DNA of 64,000 bases from Herminiimonas sp. (GTDB lineage Bacteria > Pseudomonadota > Gammaproteobacteria > Burkholderiales > Burkholderiaceae_D): assembly GCA_028292265.1 (NCBI GenBank), contig JAQGMR010000069.1, positions 123,183-187,182 on the forward strand, given 5' to 3'. Within the stretch, counting starts at the first letter, position 1, and every line of letters begins with the position of its first letter. The position numbers and the translations under genes were made by a program. The notes below the pieces were generated by a model that saw only the letters and a program-made list of their open reading frames with translations, did not search any database and was not told where the DNA came from. Shown one piece after another: positions 1-9,499 of the stretch.

Positions 1-414
1 GTAGACGATTTTCTTGCCCTTGAGGTCCTTGGGGCCCTTGATCGCGCCGCCCTGCGGCACCAGCAAGCCAACGTCCGACAGTCGGGCAAATACGGCTACT
101 GCTTTAACCGGCAAGCCCTTGTCGCGGGCAATCATCATGGACGCGAGAGCAGCGTGACCAAGGTCGTAATCATCGCTCGAGCCGACCAGTTGCACCGTCG
201 TGACCGAGCCGTTTCCGTCGTCAAGGCTTACGTCCAGGCCAGCCTGCTTGAACCAGCCCTTCTGCTGCGCGAGGTGGAATGGCGCCTGAACGCCCCACGG
301 TGTCCAATCCAGGCGCACTTTCAGTTTCTCGAGGCTTTGCGCGACGGCAGATCCAGAAAGGGCCAGTCCCACGGAAAGAAATGCGGCAGTTGCAAGCGTT
401 TTAAGCGGTGACAT
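1..414 (-). CDS. NMT1/THI5-like (SsuA/TauA-type) ABC transporter substrate-binding protein, C-terminus cut by window edge
   Basis: The first 138 residues are present and the rest lies outside the window. A signal peptide ending near SAVAQS is followed by LKVRLDWTPWGVQAPFHLAQ and KGWFKQAGLDV, the usual opening of periplasmic receptors of the NMT1/SsuA/TauA type that bind small organic substrates for ABC import. The ATG at 414 is preceded by an AAGGAGAG ribosome binding site. It follows another solute-binding protein gene on the same strand after 168 bases, with a hairpin between. Its partner permease and ATPase are not in view. The family is clear; the ligand is unknown. Confidence 0.85.
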   Translation of the reverse strand, partial: MSPLKTLATAAFLSVGLALSGSAVAQSLEKLKVRLDWTPWGVQAPFHLAQQKGWFKQAGLDVSLDDGNGSVTTVQLVGSSDDYDLGHAALASMMIARDKGLPVKAVAVFARLSDVGLLVPQGGAIKGPKDLKGKKIVY

Positions 415-520
415 GGGGGCTCTCCTTATCGGTCGGGGCAAGGGCGTCGGGCTTGCGAAGTCCGCGCAATTCAGAATCATAACTTCGGTTGCATGACAAT
501 AATTCAGTTACGCGGGGCGC

Positions 521-544
521 GGGCGCGCTGTTTCAAACGCGCCC
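521..544 (-). terminator. GC hairpin after the Liv-type binding protein gene
   Basis: Arms GGGCGCG and CGCGCCC enclose a 10-base loop about 40 bases beyond the stop of the gene ending at 583. No clear U tract follows on the minus strand, so this may be a transcript-end stem rather than a full intrinsic terminator. Confidence 0.4.
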
Positions 545-582
545 GGTCTTGTTGCAGCACATGCTTCTCATGCAAACGAAGC

Positions 583-1794
583 TTACTTCTTAACCAGCGG
601 ACATTCGCTTTCGGACAGCGGCTTGAAGGCCACATCGGCCGGGATCGTGCTCACATACTTGACCAGATCCCATGGGCCTTTCGACTCGGCAGGCGTTTTC
701 ACCTTGACCAGGTACATGTCATGGATCATGCGTCCGTCGGGACGGATTTGTCCATTGCGCACGAACGCATCATTTACAGGCATGCTGCGCATCTGATCGG
801 CGACGCGTTTGCCGTCAACTGACTTGGAATCCCGAACGGCCTTAAGGTAATGCAGTACGCCGGAATACACGCCAATCTGCCCCATGGATGGTGCCCGTTT
901 TTGCCGCTCCAGATACCGCTTCACGAAATCTTTTGATTTGTCATCCAGCTCGGTGTTGTAGGGGTCCACATACTCGAGCCCTTGCGCCACCGGCAGGCCA
1001 AGACTCTTGATGTCGGTGATGAATGTGACCGGGGTAATAACGCTTTGCCCCCCCTTGACCACCCCAAATTCCGCCGCGGCCTTGACGCTATTGATCAGGT
1101 CGCCACCGGCGTTGGCCAGCACGACCACCTTGGCTTTCGACGCCTGCGCCGCGGTAACCTGCGAACTGAAGTCCGGCGCATTCAACGGGTGCTTGCTGCC
1201 GCCGACATTCTTGCCACCAGACTTCTCTACTGCGCGGCGAAAATCTGCTTCGAGCGCATTGCCGAAAGCATAGTCAACGGTGATGTAATACCAGGTGTCC
1301 TTGCCTTGCTTGATCAGTTCCTTGGCAAGCGGGTAGGCGTTTGAATAGGTGTCGTAAGTCCAGTGGAATCCGGTCGAGGTGCATGCCTTGTTGGTCAGGT
1401 CCACGGCCCCGCCAGTGGAGACTATGCTGACCTTGTTCTTCTGGGCAGCCAGGGCTTGCACCGCCAGGGCGGTAGAGGAATTCGGGAAGTCGATGACCAT
1501 GTCGACACCATCTGTATCGAACCATTTGCGGGCGCCAGTTGCCGCAACGTCCGCCTTGTTCTGGTGGTCCAGCGACAGGACGGTAACCGGTTTGCCCAAC
1601 ACGCTGCCGCCAAACTCTTCGACAGCCATCCGCGCGGCCAGAACGGAACCGGCACCGGAAAGGTCGGCGTAGGAGCCCGACATGTCGGTAATGACGCCAA
1701 TCTTCACGCCATCTTCACTTGCCTGCGCCATCGAGTGCGCGCCCAGAACCGCCGCCGCCGCTGCCAGGACCGAGAATGCCAAACGGATCTTCAT
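583..1794 (-). CDS. Branched-chain-type (Peripla_BP_6) ABC transporter substrate-binding protein
   Basis: A 403-residue periplasmic type 1 binding protein of the LivK/Peripla_BP_6 class. The signal peptide MKIRLAFSVLAAAAAVLG is followed by VKIGVITDMSGSYADLSG, then FGGSVLGKPVTVLSLDHQNK and VVVLANAGGDLINSVK. The ATG at 1794 was chosen over an upstream in-frame one at 1824 because AGGAGG lies 8 bases before it. It is clearly paralogous to the protein at 12275-13498, including the ending (ECPLVKK versus ACPLVKK). It lies 41 bases after the CoxS-CoxG fusion gene on the same strand, so it may bring in the substrate of that hydroxylase. No permease is adjacent; it may share the importer at 24.9-28.3 kb (inference). 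Confidence 0.88.
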   Translation of the reverse strand: MKIRLAFSVLAAAAAVLGAHSMAQASEDGVKIGVITDMSGSYADLSGAGSVLAARMAVEEFGGSVLGKPVTVLSLDHQNKADVAATGARKWFDTDGVDMVIDFPNSSTALAVQALAAQKNKVSIVSTGGAVDLTNKACTSTGFHWTYDTYSNAYPLAKELIKQGKDTWYYITVDYAFGNALEADFRRAVEKSGGKNVGGSKHPLNAPDFSSQVTAAQASKAKVVVLANAGGDLINSVKAAAEFGVVKGGQSVITPVTFITDIKSLGLPVAQGLEYVDPYNTELDDKSKDFVKRYLERQKRAPSMGQIGVYSGVLHYLKAVRDSKSVDGKRVADQMRSMPVNDAFVRNGQIRPDGRMIHDMYLVKVKTPAESKGPWDLVKYVSTIPADVAFKPLSESECPLVKK

Positions 1795-1835
1795 GTGCAA
1801 TGCCTCCTGTAGATTGAACAACAAAAACCGAAGCG

Positions 1836-3119
1836 CTACGACGAACGCTTTCCAAAACGAAAACGAGTCAGTTTTCCGAAAAGGCGTGTCAGCGAATTCC
1901 AGAACCCGCTCGCCACCATGCCAGGAACATTAAGTTTTGCAGGAATATTGACCGTATCCGTTGCGCCACCAAGACGGGCGACAAGATTGCGGCCGAAGGT
2001 AGCGATCATGTGGGAAACGAAATTCCTGACGAGGCCGGAGCGAGAGAACTGCGCCAGCGGGCCTTGCAAGACATGGTCGAGCGTAATTTCAACGCTGGTT
2101 TTTTGCGCTCCATCCTGAGGAAGCAGTCGAAATCCAATATCGCCCTTGGCGCGGGAGTGGCTGATGGAGTCGGTGCCGGCGCCGCGCAGCGTACCCTTTA
2201 ACGCGGCGTCATTCCGTTCCAGTACCGCCGTGCCATTGAAAGCCGCCGAGATCGGTCCAAATTTAATGGCGATTCTGCCCTTGAGCGTCTCGCCGTCCTG
2301 TTCGAGAATCTCGGCACCGGGCAGGCAAGAAGCCAGCGCGTTAACGTCGCTCATGAATGCCCACACCTGGTCTGGAGGAAAATCGATCGTAAAGCCATCT
2401 TCAATATGCGACCAGCCCTTGCGGTTCTCAGCAGCGCTGGCAGTGGCGGGGGGCGCAGCGTGCAATGCGGGCGATGTGGGTGATGCGGTTGCAGGGGTAC
2501 TCGATGCCTTTGCCACAAAGCCCGCGAACGCGCTGTCCGACGTTTCGCCATGTATTTGCACGATTGCCAGAAGCGGGTTGGGCTCTGCAAATCCATCGGC
2601 CGCTCGCGATTCCCGCCGCTCCGCCAGGACCGACTGGATCGCTCGAACGATGCCCACATACCCGGTACATCGGCAAAGATTGCCGGACAACTCTACCCGG
2701 ATGGTTTGCTCATCTGCCTCCGGCAGGCGACGCACGATGTCGTAGGCTGTGGCCAACATGCCTGGCGTGCAGTAGCCGCATTGAAGAGCGTGCTCACGCG
2801 AGAAGGCTGCCCGCAGCGCGGCCATGGCGGGATCGTCTGCATAGCCTTCGATAGTCCGTACCGACCTGTCCTGGCAGGCCGCAGCCAGGGCGATGCACGA
2901 GCGAACCGGCTGCCCATCCAGCATGACGGTACAACTGCCGCAGACGCCTTGCTCGCATCCGAGGTGCGTGCCGGTCAAGCCACACTGTTCTCGTACGAAG
3001 TCCGCAAGGTGCGTACGCGCCGCAGCGGATTTCTCGACCAGTTCACCGTTCAGGTTCAGGCGAACGTTTTGCGCCGGGGATGTCGGGACAGTGGTGTGCG
3101 GGATGTCGTTGGGTTTCAT
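1836..3119 (-). CDS. Fusion: [2Fe-2S] subunit of a molybdenum hydroxylase (CoxS-like) joined to a CoxG-like SRPBCC domain
   Basis: A 427-residue two-part protein. Residues about 18-170 form a CoxS/XdhC-type electron-transfer subunit. The plant-ferredoxin cluster cysteines are at about 55, 60, 63 and 75 (GCEQGVCGSC), and the second cluster cysteines at about 114, 117, 149 and 151 (CGYCTPG, NLCRCTGY). Residues about 175-235 are an Ala/Pro/Thr/Ser-rich linker. Residues about 236-390 match the CoxG/SRPBCC fold (FTIDFPPDQVWAFMSDVNAL, CLPGAE). A basic, aromatic tail ends FRFGKRSS. Small subunits are normally about 160 residues, so the fusion is unusual. The start overlaps the FAD-subunit stop by ATGA, placing it in the same operon. 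CoxG proteins are known to tether CO dehydrogenase to the membrane; a built-in tether is my inference. Confidence 0.88.
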   Translation of the reverse strand: MKPNDIPHTTVPTSPAQNVRLNLNGELVEKSAAARTHLADFVREQCGLTGTHLGCEQGVCGSCTVMLDGQPVRSCIALAAACQDRSVRTIEGYADDPAMAALRAAFSREHALQCGYCTPGMLATAYDIVRRLPEADEQTIRVELSGNLCRCTGYVGIVRAIQSVLAERRESRAADGFAEPNPLLAIVQIHGETSDSAFAGFVAKASSTPATASPTSPALHAAPPATASAAENRKGWSHIEDGFTIDFPPDQVWAFMSDVNALASCLPGAEILEQDGETLKGRIAIKFGPISAAFNGTAVLERNDAALKGTLRGAGTDSISHSRAKGDIGFRLLPQDGAQKTSVEITLDHVLQGPLAQFSRSGLVRNFVSHMIATFGRNLVARLGGATDTVNIPAKLNVPGMVASGFWNSLTRLFGKLTRFRFGKRSS

Positions 3120-3967
3120 GACGCGCGCAATACCTGTTCGAAGCAGCGTTTAACCACGGTCGCGCGCAGTTGACGATCCGCCGCGTCTTCTTCCGGTACC
3201 GCAGAGGCGATTGCGTCGTGAATGGCTTGCGCGGACAAGCCCGCTAACCCACGCCGTGCGACCTCGGCCGCAAGACCAGCCAGCAGCGCGGGTGGGCCAT
3301 CAAGCGCTCCAATAACTGCGCGTGCCACCCCGCGCGGTGCGTCGAATACAACGGCACAACTGGCTTTGGCAAAGTCTCCGGTTTTGCGGCAGAACTTGGT
3401 GTAGCCCCAACGCATGGCCGGGCTATAACAGGGCAAGCTGACCTCGGTCAGCACTTCACCTTCTTCTATCGCAGTCGTGAAGGCGCCGGACATGAACTCG
3501 ACCATCGGAATTGTTCGTGGCCCGCGCGGGCCGGTGCAGTGCAAGCGGGCATCCAGGGCCGTCATGGCAAGCACCCAATCCGCGGCCGGATCGGCATGGC
3601 ACAGGCTGCCTGCGAGGGTGCCACGGTTGCGCACCGCCCGATGGGCTATGGTGCCGGCGACGTGCCGCAACATGGCCGCCAGTGCCGGCGAAGCTTCCAA
3701 CGCCTTGTCCAGCGTGCCGTCCTCAATTTCCGCATGCGTGAACGATCCGCCGATACAGAAAGCGTCGTTTCGAACCTCGGCAGTGTGCGTCTCATCCATT
3801 CGTGACAGATCGATGAGAAGGTCAGGCCGTACCAGGCGCAGATTGAGCATGGGACCAAGCGATTGTCCGCCGCCGAGCGGCTTGACGATGCCCTCGCCTG
3901 TATTGAGCAAATGCACAGCGTCTGCAAGTGACTGCGGCCGCAGATAAGTGAACGGCGCGGGCTTCAT
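3116..3967 (-). CDS. FAD-binding medium subunit of a molybdenum hydroxylase (CoxM-like)
   Basis: A 283-residue FAD subunit that passes electrons from the iron-sulfur subunit to the acceptor. FAD-contact motifs are visible: GGGQSLGPMLNLRL near residue 33 and TIAHRAVRNRGTLAGSLCHA near 105. A CO_deh_flav_C-type C-terminal domain follows (GYTKFCRKTGDFAKASCAVV). The length is normal for the family. Both ends overlap neighbours by four bases (ATGA), so all three subunits are translationally coupled in the order large, medium, small. The true substrate depends on the large subunit and is not CO. Confidence 0.92.
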   Translation of the reverse strand: MKPAPFTYLRPQSLADAVHLLNTGEGIVKPLGGGQSLGPMLNLRLVRPDLLIDLSRMDETHTAEVRNDAFCIGGSFTHAEIEDGTLDKALEASPALAAMLRHVAGTIAHRAVRNRGTLAGSLCHADPAADWVLAMTALDARLHCTGPRGPRTIPMVEFMSGAFTTAIEEGEVLTEVSLPCYSPAMRWGYTKFCRKTGDFAKASCAVVFDAPRGVARAVIGALDGPPALLAGLAAEVARRGLAGLSAQAIHDAIASAVPEEDAADRQLRATVVKRCFEQVLRAS

Positions 3968-6345
3968 GCAGCCTTCCTCGCGGCGTCGCGACGGCCGACC
4001 GCCTCACCTAATGCGGTCAGCAGTCGGCGCGGCGTCAGTGGCGTTTCCGCAAGCTCAATCCCCAGGTGCTTTAACGCGTCGTTGACGGCGTTCAGAATAG
4101 CGGCCGGCGGGCCGATGGCGCCGCTTTCCCCGACCCCCTTCATGCCGAATTCCGTATAGGGCGAGGGGGTCTCCATGTGGACGAGGTGGAATGGAGGGAT
4201 TTCAGTCGGACCGGGTAGGAGGTAGTCAGCCAGGGTAGAAGTAAGAGGCTGCGCATTGTCGTCGTAGAGAACTTCTTCAAACAGCGCGGTACCGATTCCC
4301 TGCACAACGCCGCCGTAGGTCTGTCCCTCGACGATCATGGGATTTACCATCCGTCCGCAATCTTCTACCACCACGTAATCCAGAATTTCGACTTGACCCA
4401 GGCCGGTGTCGATCGCAACCACGCAAGCATGAGTGGCATAGCTGAATGCGCCAGTGTCGACCTTGGGCTTGTAGGCCGCAGTGACTTCCAGGCCGCCCAA
4501 GTCGATCTCGAGAGGCAATCGCTCTGGCCGCGAATACCAGGCATGTGCGATTTCCTGCACGCTGATGTGCCTGCCTTCAATGTGAACCGCGCCATTCCGG
4601 AATTCGGCCAAGGCTTCCGACCCCTTTAAAAGGTGGGCGCCGATCTTCAGGATTCTAGGCAACAGCGTCTTGCACGAGACCGACACCGCGCCGCCCGACA
4701 TGACGATCGAGCGCGAAGCATAGGTGCCGGTGGAATAGGGCGTCGTGCCGGTATCGCCATGGATAACGACGATCCGGTCAATCGGCACTCCAAGGATTTC
4801 ATTGACGATTTGCGCCATGGAGGTTTCCATTCCCTGACCATGCGAATGCACGCCAATTCGCACTTCCACGCCGCCGTCGCCGGTGATGCGCACGGTGGCC
4901 TGGTCGTATCCAGGAACGACCGGCAAACCCCACGAACTGAAAACCGATGTGCCATGCGCCGATTGCTCATTGAATGTCGCAAAGCCGACGCCGATCAGGC
5001 GTCCATCCGGCTCGCCCTTTTGCTGCCGATCCCGGATCGCGCTGAAGCCTATTTGCTCCACCGCTTTTTTAAGGCTCTCCTGATAGTCGCCGCTATCGAA
5101 ATGCTTTTTCATGACGTTTGTGTAGGGCATCGCGTCCGCATGAACCAGGTTCTCGCAGCGCACCTGCCATGGCTCGCGTTTCACTTCGCGCGCAATGGCA
5201 TCCATGATGAGTTCCATGGCGAAGCACACGCCGGTGCGGGCAACGCCGCGGTAGGGTAGGAAGCCAGGTTTGTTGGTTGCAATGCACTGAGTCCGGCAGC
5301 GGTAACCGCGAAACGCGTACGGTCCAGGCAGGTTGCCGGTCGCCTGGCCCGGCTCCAGCCCAATCGTAAAGGGCCATGCGGAATAGGCGCCGCCGTCGAT
5401 CTGGATTTGCGCGTCCACCGCGAGAAACTTTCCGTTTCGGTCGGCATAGGCGGTGATGTCGTAATAATGCTGGCGCGCATTGGCGCCCGCAATCAAATGC
5501 TCGCGGCGGTCCTCTATGTAGCGGAATGGCTTCTTGTGCGTCAGGGCGAGCCAGGCAATACACAGCTCTTCCTGATGCAGCACGCATTTGTAGCCAAAGC
5601 CGCCACCGACATCGGGCGAGATAACGCGCAATGCGGTTTGCGAAATTCCGAGGCACTGGGCGAGGACAGTGCGGATCATGTGCGGAACTTGCGTGGAGGA
5701 ATAGACCACCAGCTGACTAAACTGGTGATCCCAATATGCCAGGACGGCTTTGCCTTCCATGGGCACCATGCATTGGCGCGCGAGCGCGGCCTGTCTTCTG
5801 ACGACAATGGGCGCGTCCTTCGCATGCATTTCGAAATCGATGTCAGCCTGGACCGTCAGGAAAACATTGTCGTCCCAATGCTCGTGCACACGAAGCCCAG
5901 GTCGCTCGAGCGCTGTCGACACATTCAGGACGGGCGTCAGTTCGTCGAGGTCGAGGCCGATGGCCTCGGCAATATCTTCGGCTTCGGCTCGGGTGGGAGC
6001 AAAGGCGAGGGCGATCGGCTCGCCAGCAAAACGGACCTTGCCGTGCGCAAGCGGTGGCTGCGCGGACGATTTGTAACTTGGAAGCGTCGAGTCGGCGACG
6101 ATATCGGATGCGCCTGACATGTCGGGCCTGAGCACCACATGTTGCTCGTGCCCTGCCGGCTTGTGGATTGCAAGGATGGTGGCATGCGCCAAGGGGCTGC
6201 GCAGGAAAGCTACCTCCTGCAGTCCTGGCAGGACAAGGTCGGCGACAAAGCGACCGCGACCGTGGAGATGCCGTTCGTCTTCCTTGCGCTGTACGCGTTC
6301 GCCAATGCCACCGCTCTCCGTCGTCGCCCCGTAAGTCTGGCTCAT
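3964..6345 (-). CDS. Molybdopterin-binding large subunit of a xanthine dehydrogenase/CoxL-family hydroxylase (form II type)
   Basis: About 793 residues carrying the molybdenum-cytosine-dinucleotide active site. Visible motifs are DVGGGFGYKCVLHQEE near residue 248, PYRGVARTG near 367, and GMKGVGESGAIGPP near 738 with the conserved catalytic Glu. Genuine form I CO dehydrogenase has AYRCSFR at the loop; PYRGVAR is the form II pattern, so this should hydroxylate an aldehyde or N-heterocycle rather than CO. The ATG at 6345 is preferred, with GGGAAAA upstream; a TTG at 6372 in frame is an alternative. It is the first gene of the operon, so the promoter should lie in the 560 bases to the right. Confidence 0.9.
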   Translation of the reverse strand: MSQTYGATTESGGIGERVQRKEDERHLHGRGRFVADLVLPGLQEVAFLRSPLAHATILAIHKPAGHEQHVVLRPDMSGASDIVADSTLPSYKSSAQPPLAHGKVRFAGEPIALAFAPTRAEAEDIAEAIGLDLDELTPVLNVSTALERPGLRVHEHWDDNVFLTVQADIDFEMHAKDAPIVVRRQAALARQCMVPMEGKAVLAYWDHQFSQLVVYSSTQVPHMIRTVLAQCLGISQTALRVISPDVGGGFGYKCVLHQEELCIAWLALTHKKPFRYIEDRREHLIAGANARQHYYDITAYADRNGKFLAVDAQIQIDGGAYSAWPFTIGLEPGQATGNLPGPYAFRGYRCRTQCIATNKPGFLPYRGVARTGVCFAMELIMDAIAREVKREPWQVRCENLVHADAMPYTNVMKKHFDSGDYQESLKKAVEQIGFSAIRDRQQKGEPDGRLIGVGFATFNEQSAHGTSVFSSWGLPVVPGYDQATVRITGDGGVEVRIGVHSHGQGMETSMAQIVNEILGVPIDRIVVIHGDTGTTPYSTGTYASRSIVMSGGAVSVSCKTLLPRILKIGAHLLKGSEALAEFRNGAVHIEGRHISVQEIAHAWYSRPERLPLEIDLGGLEVTAAYKPKVDTGAFSYATHACVVAIDTGLGQVEILDYVVVEDCGRMVNPMIVEGQTYGGVVQGIGTALFEEVLYDDNAQPLTSTLADYLLPGPTEIPPFHLVHMETPSPYTEFGMKGVGESGAIGPPAAILNAVNDALKHLGIELAETPLTPRRLLTALGEAVGRRDAARKAA

Positions 6346-6905
6346 ACTTTTCCCATGCGATGAACTCGTCAATTAAGCGGCCCTGTGCATCCTGAGCAGA
6401 ACAAGTGCGGCGCCAAAAGCGACAGTGCGTGTCGGCTACCGTGGCGCTTCGTTCGTCCAACTACTCAGCATACTAACTAGTTTTCAAAAGGGTGTGCAAT
6501 ATTTCGCGGCGATGTGCTGGCGCCGGCGATTGTCTCCCCAAAACTGGGCTAAGGGCGGTCGCCTCACTTCGTTTCGACGGGCTCATGACCAGGCAGGTAG
6601 CGACGCCATAGCACTCGTCGGAGCACTACTCGTCAATGGGCGCGCTCCGCAGCATGTGGCATGGCTTGATCCAGCGCTGAACTCGCACGCTGTCAAATTG
6701 TCGCCAGCAGTAGCTAATCCAGAGGGAATGCGGCATAGATATTGCTGCTGTCTTGAGCCGGGCCTGGTCGACCGCCGAGGAGTCCATTGCGGCCCTCGCT
6801 TCGGCCACCCGGCGCTTCCCCTCAAAAGGCTCAAAGGGTTCAAAAGGCTGGAAGAATCGCCGAACCGGACCCGGAAAAATTTTGATTCGCATGCAAGGAG
6901 AATTG
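6346..6905. other. Intergenic region between divergent coxL-like and GGDEF-EAL genes, with a degenerate repeat
   Basis: This stretch must hold the promoters of both divergent genes, but no convincing one stands out. At 6821-6852 lies a degenerate repeat with copies of TCAAAAGG, TCAAAGGG and TCAAAAGG. No coding region with family resemblance is seen. Confidence 0.5.
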
Positions 6906-9410
6906 ATGGCGGAGCCCTATATCAAGTCCTCTTTACCTCTGCACGAGGTGATGGAACTGCAACGACTGATGACGGAGGAAATTCGCGAGGTCGCGCTTTT
7001 TTTCATGAACACCGAGGGCATCATCACGGTCTGGAACCGGGGTGCTGAAGAAATGAAAGGCTACACCGCCGCTGAAGCTATTGGGCAGCATTTGGCCATG
7101 CTTTATACAGAGGAGGATCGGGCAATCGGCTGGCCTGCCCACAATATCAGCGAAGCGACCAGGCTGGGGTTTTTCAGGGAGGAGCGGTGGCGGCGGCGCA
7201 AAGACGGGTCACTGTTCTGGGCGAATATTTCATTAACTGCGTTGCGCAATCACTCTGGTACCTTAGTTGGATACTCGAAAATCACGCTGGACCTGACGCA
7301 CCATCGCGAGCTGGAAAAATGCGTTAAGGAAAAACGAGAAGCGGAGCGGGTCCTCCAAGCGGCGAGGGCCGGAACCTGGAAAATGGACGTCGTTGCGGAC
7401 CGAGTCGAAGTGTCGGTCCACTTCCGGACTTTGCTTGGTTCGCCCGACGCAACGCGCATTTTTACGATCGACCAGTGGATTGAGTTGATACATGCTGACG
7501 ATCAGGAAAAGCTCAAAGACTATCTAACCACGTCACAGCAGTTGGAGTATGTTTCCAGGCCACCGTTTGGATTGCAAATTCGCCTCGGCACGCACGACGG
7601 TAATTACCGGTGGTTTTATGTAAGCGGTGACTGGAGTCGAGATGATGACACCGGTCCGTGGTTCCTGACTGGCGTGATTGTCGATATCCACGAATTGATT
7701 AGCGCAGAAGAAGACCGCCGGCGCCTGGAAAACCAGTTGCACGAGCACAACGAGCTTGCGTCGGTGACACTGTCTTCAATTGCGGACGGCGTCATTACGA
7801 CCGGAACAGATGGATGCGTAACCGACATCAACCCTGCTGCGGAGAGGTTAACCGGTTGCAAGGCCGACGTAGCGAGGAGCCGTCCGCTTGGCGAGGTTTT
7901 AAGGGTGCTGGACGGAGCTTCCCTGAACGAAGGAAAGAACCTTGCGAAACTGTGCCTTGCCGAGAGAAAAATTGTCTACGGTGGCGCAAACGACGTTTTG
8001 ATCAATGGCGAAGGACACCAGTATTCAATTGAAAGCTCGGCAGCACCAATACAACTGCAAAACGGGAGGCTGATGGGTGCCGTGATCGTCTTGCATGACG
8101 TAACTGAATCGAGGAAGCTGCTTCACGAGCTTAACTATCAGGCGACGCACGACGCCTTGACCGGCCTTGTCAACAGGACCGAATTTGAGGTGCGCTTGCG
8201 ACGCTCGCTGGACCGGGCAAAGCCGCTGGCCGGCACCGAATCCGTACTGCTCTATATGGATTTGGACCAGTTCAAGATCGTCAATGATACCTGCGGACAT
8301 ATAGAGGGCGATGAACTGCTGCGCCAGCTGGCCCAGGTCTATCGCGCCCAAACGCGGGAGCGCGACACGCTGGCCCGAGTCGGCGGCGACGAATTTGCCT
8401 TGATTGTGGAAAACTGCAATCTGGACGAGGCAGTGACCGTGGCGACCAAAATCCTCGAAACGACCAGCCGGTTCCGCTTTCCGTGCGGCAAACAGGTATT
8501 CCAGATCGGCGTCAGCATCGGCCTGATACCGATATCGCGAGACAGCATCACAGTGGAGCAATTACTGCGCGAGGCCGACCACGCCTGTTATCTTGCAAAG
8601 GAATCGGGACGCAATCAAATCTATGTCCAGCAAACTGGCGATGTCGACATTGCGCAGCGACGTAGTGACATGCAATGGGTACGCCGCATCGATGAAGCGT
8701 TCAGGAACGACCAATTCAGCCTGTATTACCAGCCGATCGTACCAGTCCGGGCTGCAGGCAGTGGCATGCATTATGAAATCCTGCTGCGCCTAATTGATGA
8801 GCCCAATGAACCGATCGGGCCTGACTCGTTTTTACCGGCCGCTGAACGTTACGACGTCATGCCAGCGGTGGACAAATGGGTGCTTCAGAAGAGTCTGGAA
8901 TGGCTTGAAAAAAATCCCGAGCATGTAGCGCGCCTGGAACGATGCACCATCAACCTGTCGCGCCGTACGCTCGTGGATGAATCATTCCAGAAATATGCCA
9001 ATGCACTGTTCGACAAAACTACGGTGCCGGCTCACAAGATCTGTTTTGAAATCACTGAGAACGGCGCGATTGCGAACATGGGAAAAACCATCGCATTCAT
9101 CGAAAAGCTTGCCCAACGCGGATGCAAATTTTCGCTTGACGACTTTGGCACTGGCATGACTTCGTTCACCTATCTAAAGGACCTGCCGGTCGACTTTATC
9201 AAGATCGATGGCTCCTTCATACAACGGATGGATAGCAGCGCTGTGGACTACGAGATGGTTCGCTTCACCAACGATATCAGCCACATGATGGGCCGCAAAA
9301 CCGTAGCGGAGCATGTGACATCGGAAGCGATACTTAAGAACCTGCATGACATCAAGGTGGACTACGCACAGGGATACTGGCTGGGGGAGCCGAGGCCGCT
9401 GGGCGAGTGA
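6906..9410 (+). CDS. PAS-PAS-PAS-GGDEF-EAL cyclic-di-GMP signalling protein
   Basis: An 834-residue soluble sensor. Three PAS-type regions occupy about 20-140, 150-270 and 280-395. The GGDEF domain (about 405-570) has an intact RVGGDEF near residue 493, with the inhibitory RxxD five residues before it (RERD). The EAL domain (about 590-834) reads EILLRL where EALLR is usual, but keeps the DDFGTG segment near 744 and KIDGSFI, so phosphodiesterase activity is possible. No transmembrane segment is obvious. The ATG at 6906 was chosen because AAGGAG lies 5 bases upstream; the frame stays open further upstream through a low-complexity stretch. It stands alone. It probably makes or breaks c-di-GMP in response to a PAS-sensed signal. 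Confidence 0.9.
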   Translation: MAEPYIKSSLPLHEVMELQRLMTEEIREVALFFMNTEGIITVWNRGAEEMKGYTAAEAIGQHLAMLYTEEDRAIGWPAHNISEATRLGFFREERWRRRKDGSLFWANISLTALRNHSGTLVGYSKITLDLTHHRELEKCVKEKREAERVLQAARAGTWKMDVVADRVEVSVHFRTLLGSPDATRIFTIDQWIELIHADDQEKLKDYLTTSQQLEYVSRPPFGLQIRLGTHDGNYRWFYVSGDWSRDDDTGPWFLTGVIVDIHELISAEEDRRRLENQLHEHNELASVTLSSIADGVITTGTDGCVTDINPAAERLTGCKADVARSRPLGEVLRVLDGASLNEGKNLAKLCLAERKIVYGGANDVLINGEGHQYSIESSAAPIQLQNGRLMGAVIVLHDVTESRKLLHELNYQATHDALTGLVNRTEFEVRLRRSLDRAKPLAGTESVLLYMDLDQFKIVNDTCGHIEGDELLRQLAQVYRAQTRERDTLARVGGDEFALIVENCNLDEAVTVATKILETTSRFRFPCGKQVFQIGVSIGLIPISRDSITVEQLLREADHACYLAKESGRNQIYVQQTGDVDIAQRRSDMQWVRRIDEAFRNDQFSLYYQPIVPVRAAGSGMHYEILLRLIDEPNEPIGPDSFLPAAERYDVMPAVDKWVLQKSLEWLEKNPEHVARLERCTINLSRRTLVDESFQKYANALFDKTTVPAHKICFEITENGAIANMGKTIAFIEKLAQRGCKFSLDDFGTGMTSFTYLKDLPVDFIKIDGSFIQRMDSSAVDYEMVRFTNDISHMMGRKTVAEHVTSEAILKNLHDIKVDYAQGYWLGEPRPLGE

Positions 9411-9499
9411 AGCGTTTTTCTAATCCTTGTTTTGCCGGTAGGTCGAGGCGCGTTCATAGCGTCGGCGATACCAGTGGGGGCGCTCCGCGGCAAGCTGGC

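Noticed and set aside
4633..5259. A 208-codon open frame on the plus strand inside the CoxL-like gene
   Set aside because: It is antisense to a well-motifed enzyme and has no recognisable product.
3964..6345. Calling the molybdenum hydroxylase a CO dehydrogenase
   Set aside because: The active-site loop reads PYRGVAR (form II type), not the AYRCSFR of genuine form I CO dehydrogenase, so CO oxidation is not supported.
6753..6905. Extending the PAS-GGDEF-EAL protein to an upstream start
   Set aside because: The extension runs through a degenerate repeat (SKGSKGSKG), and a strong ribosome binding site stands just before ATG 6906.
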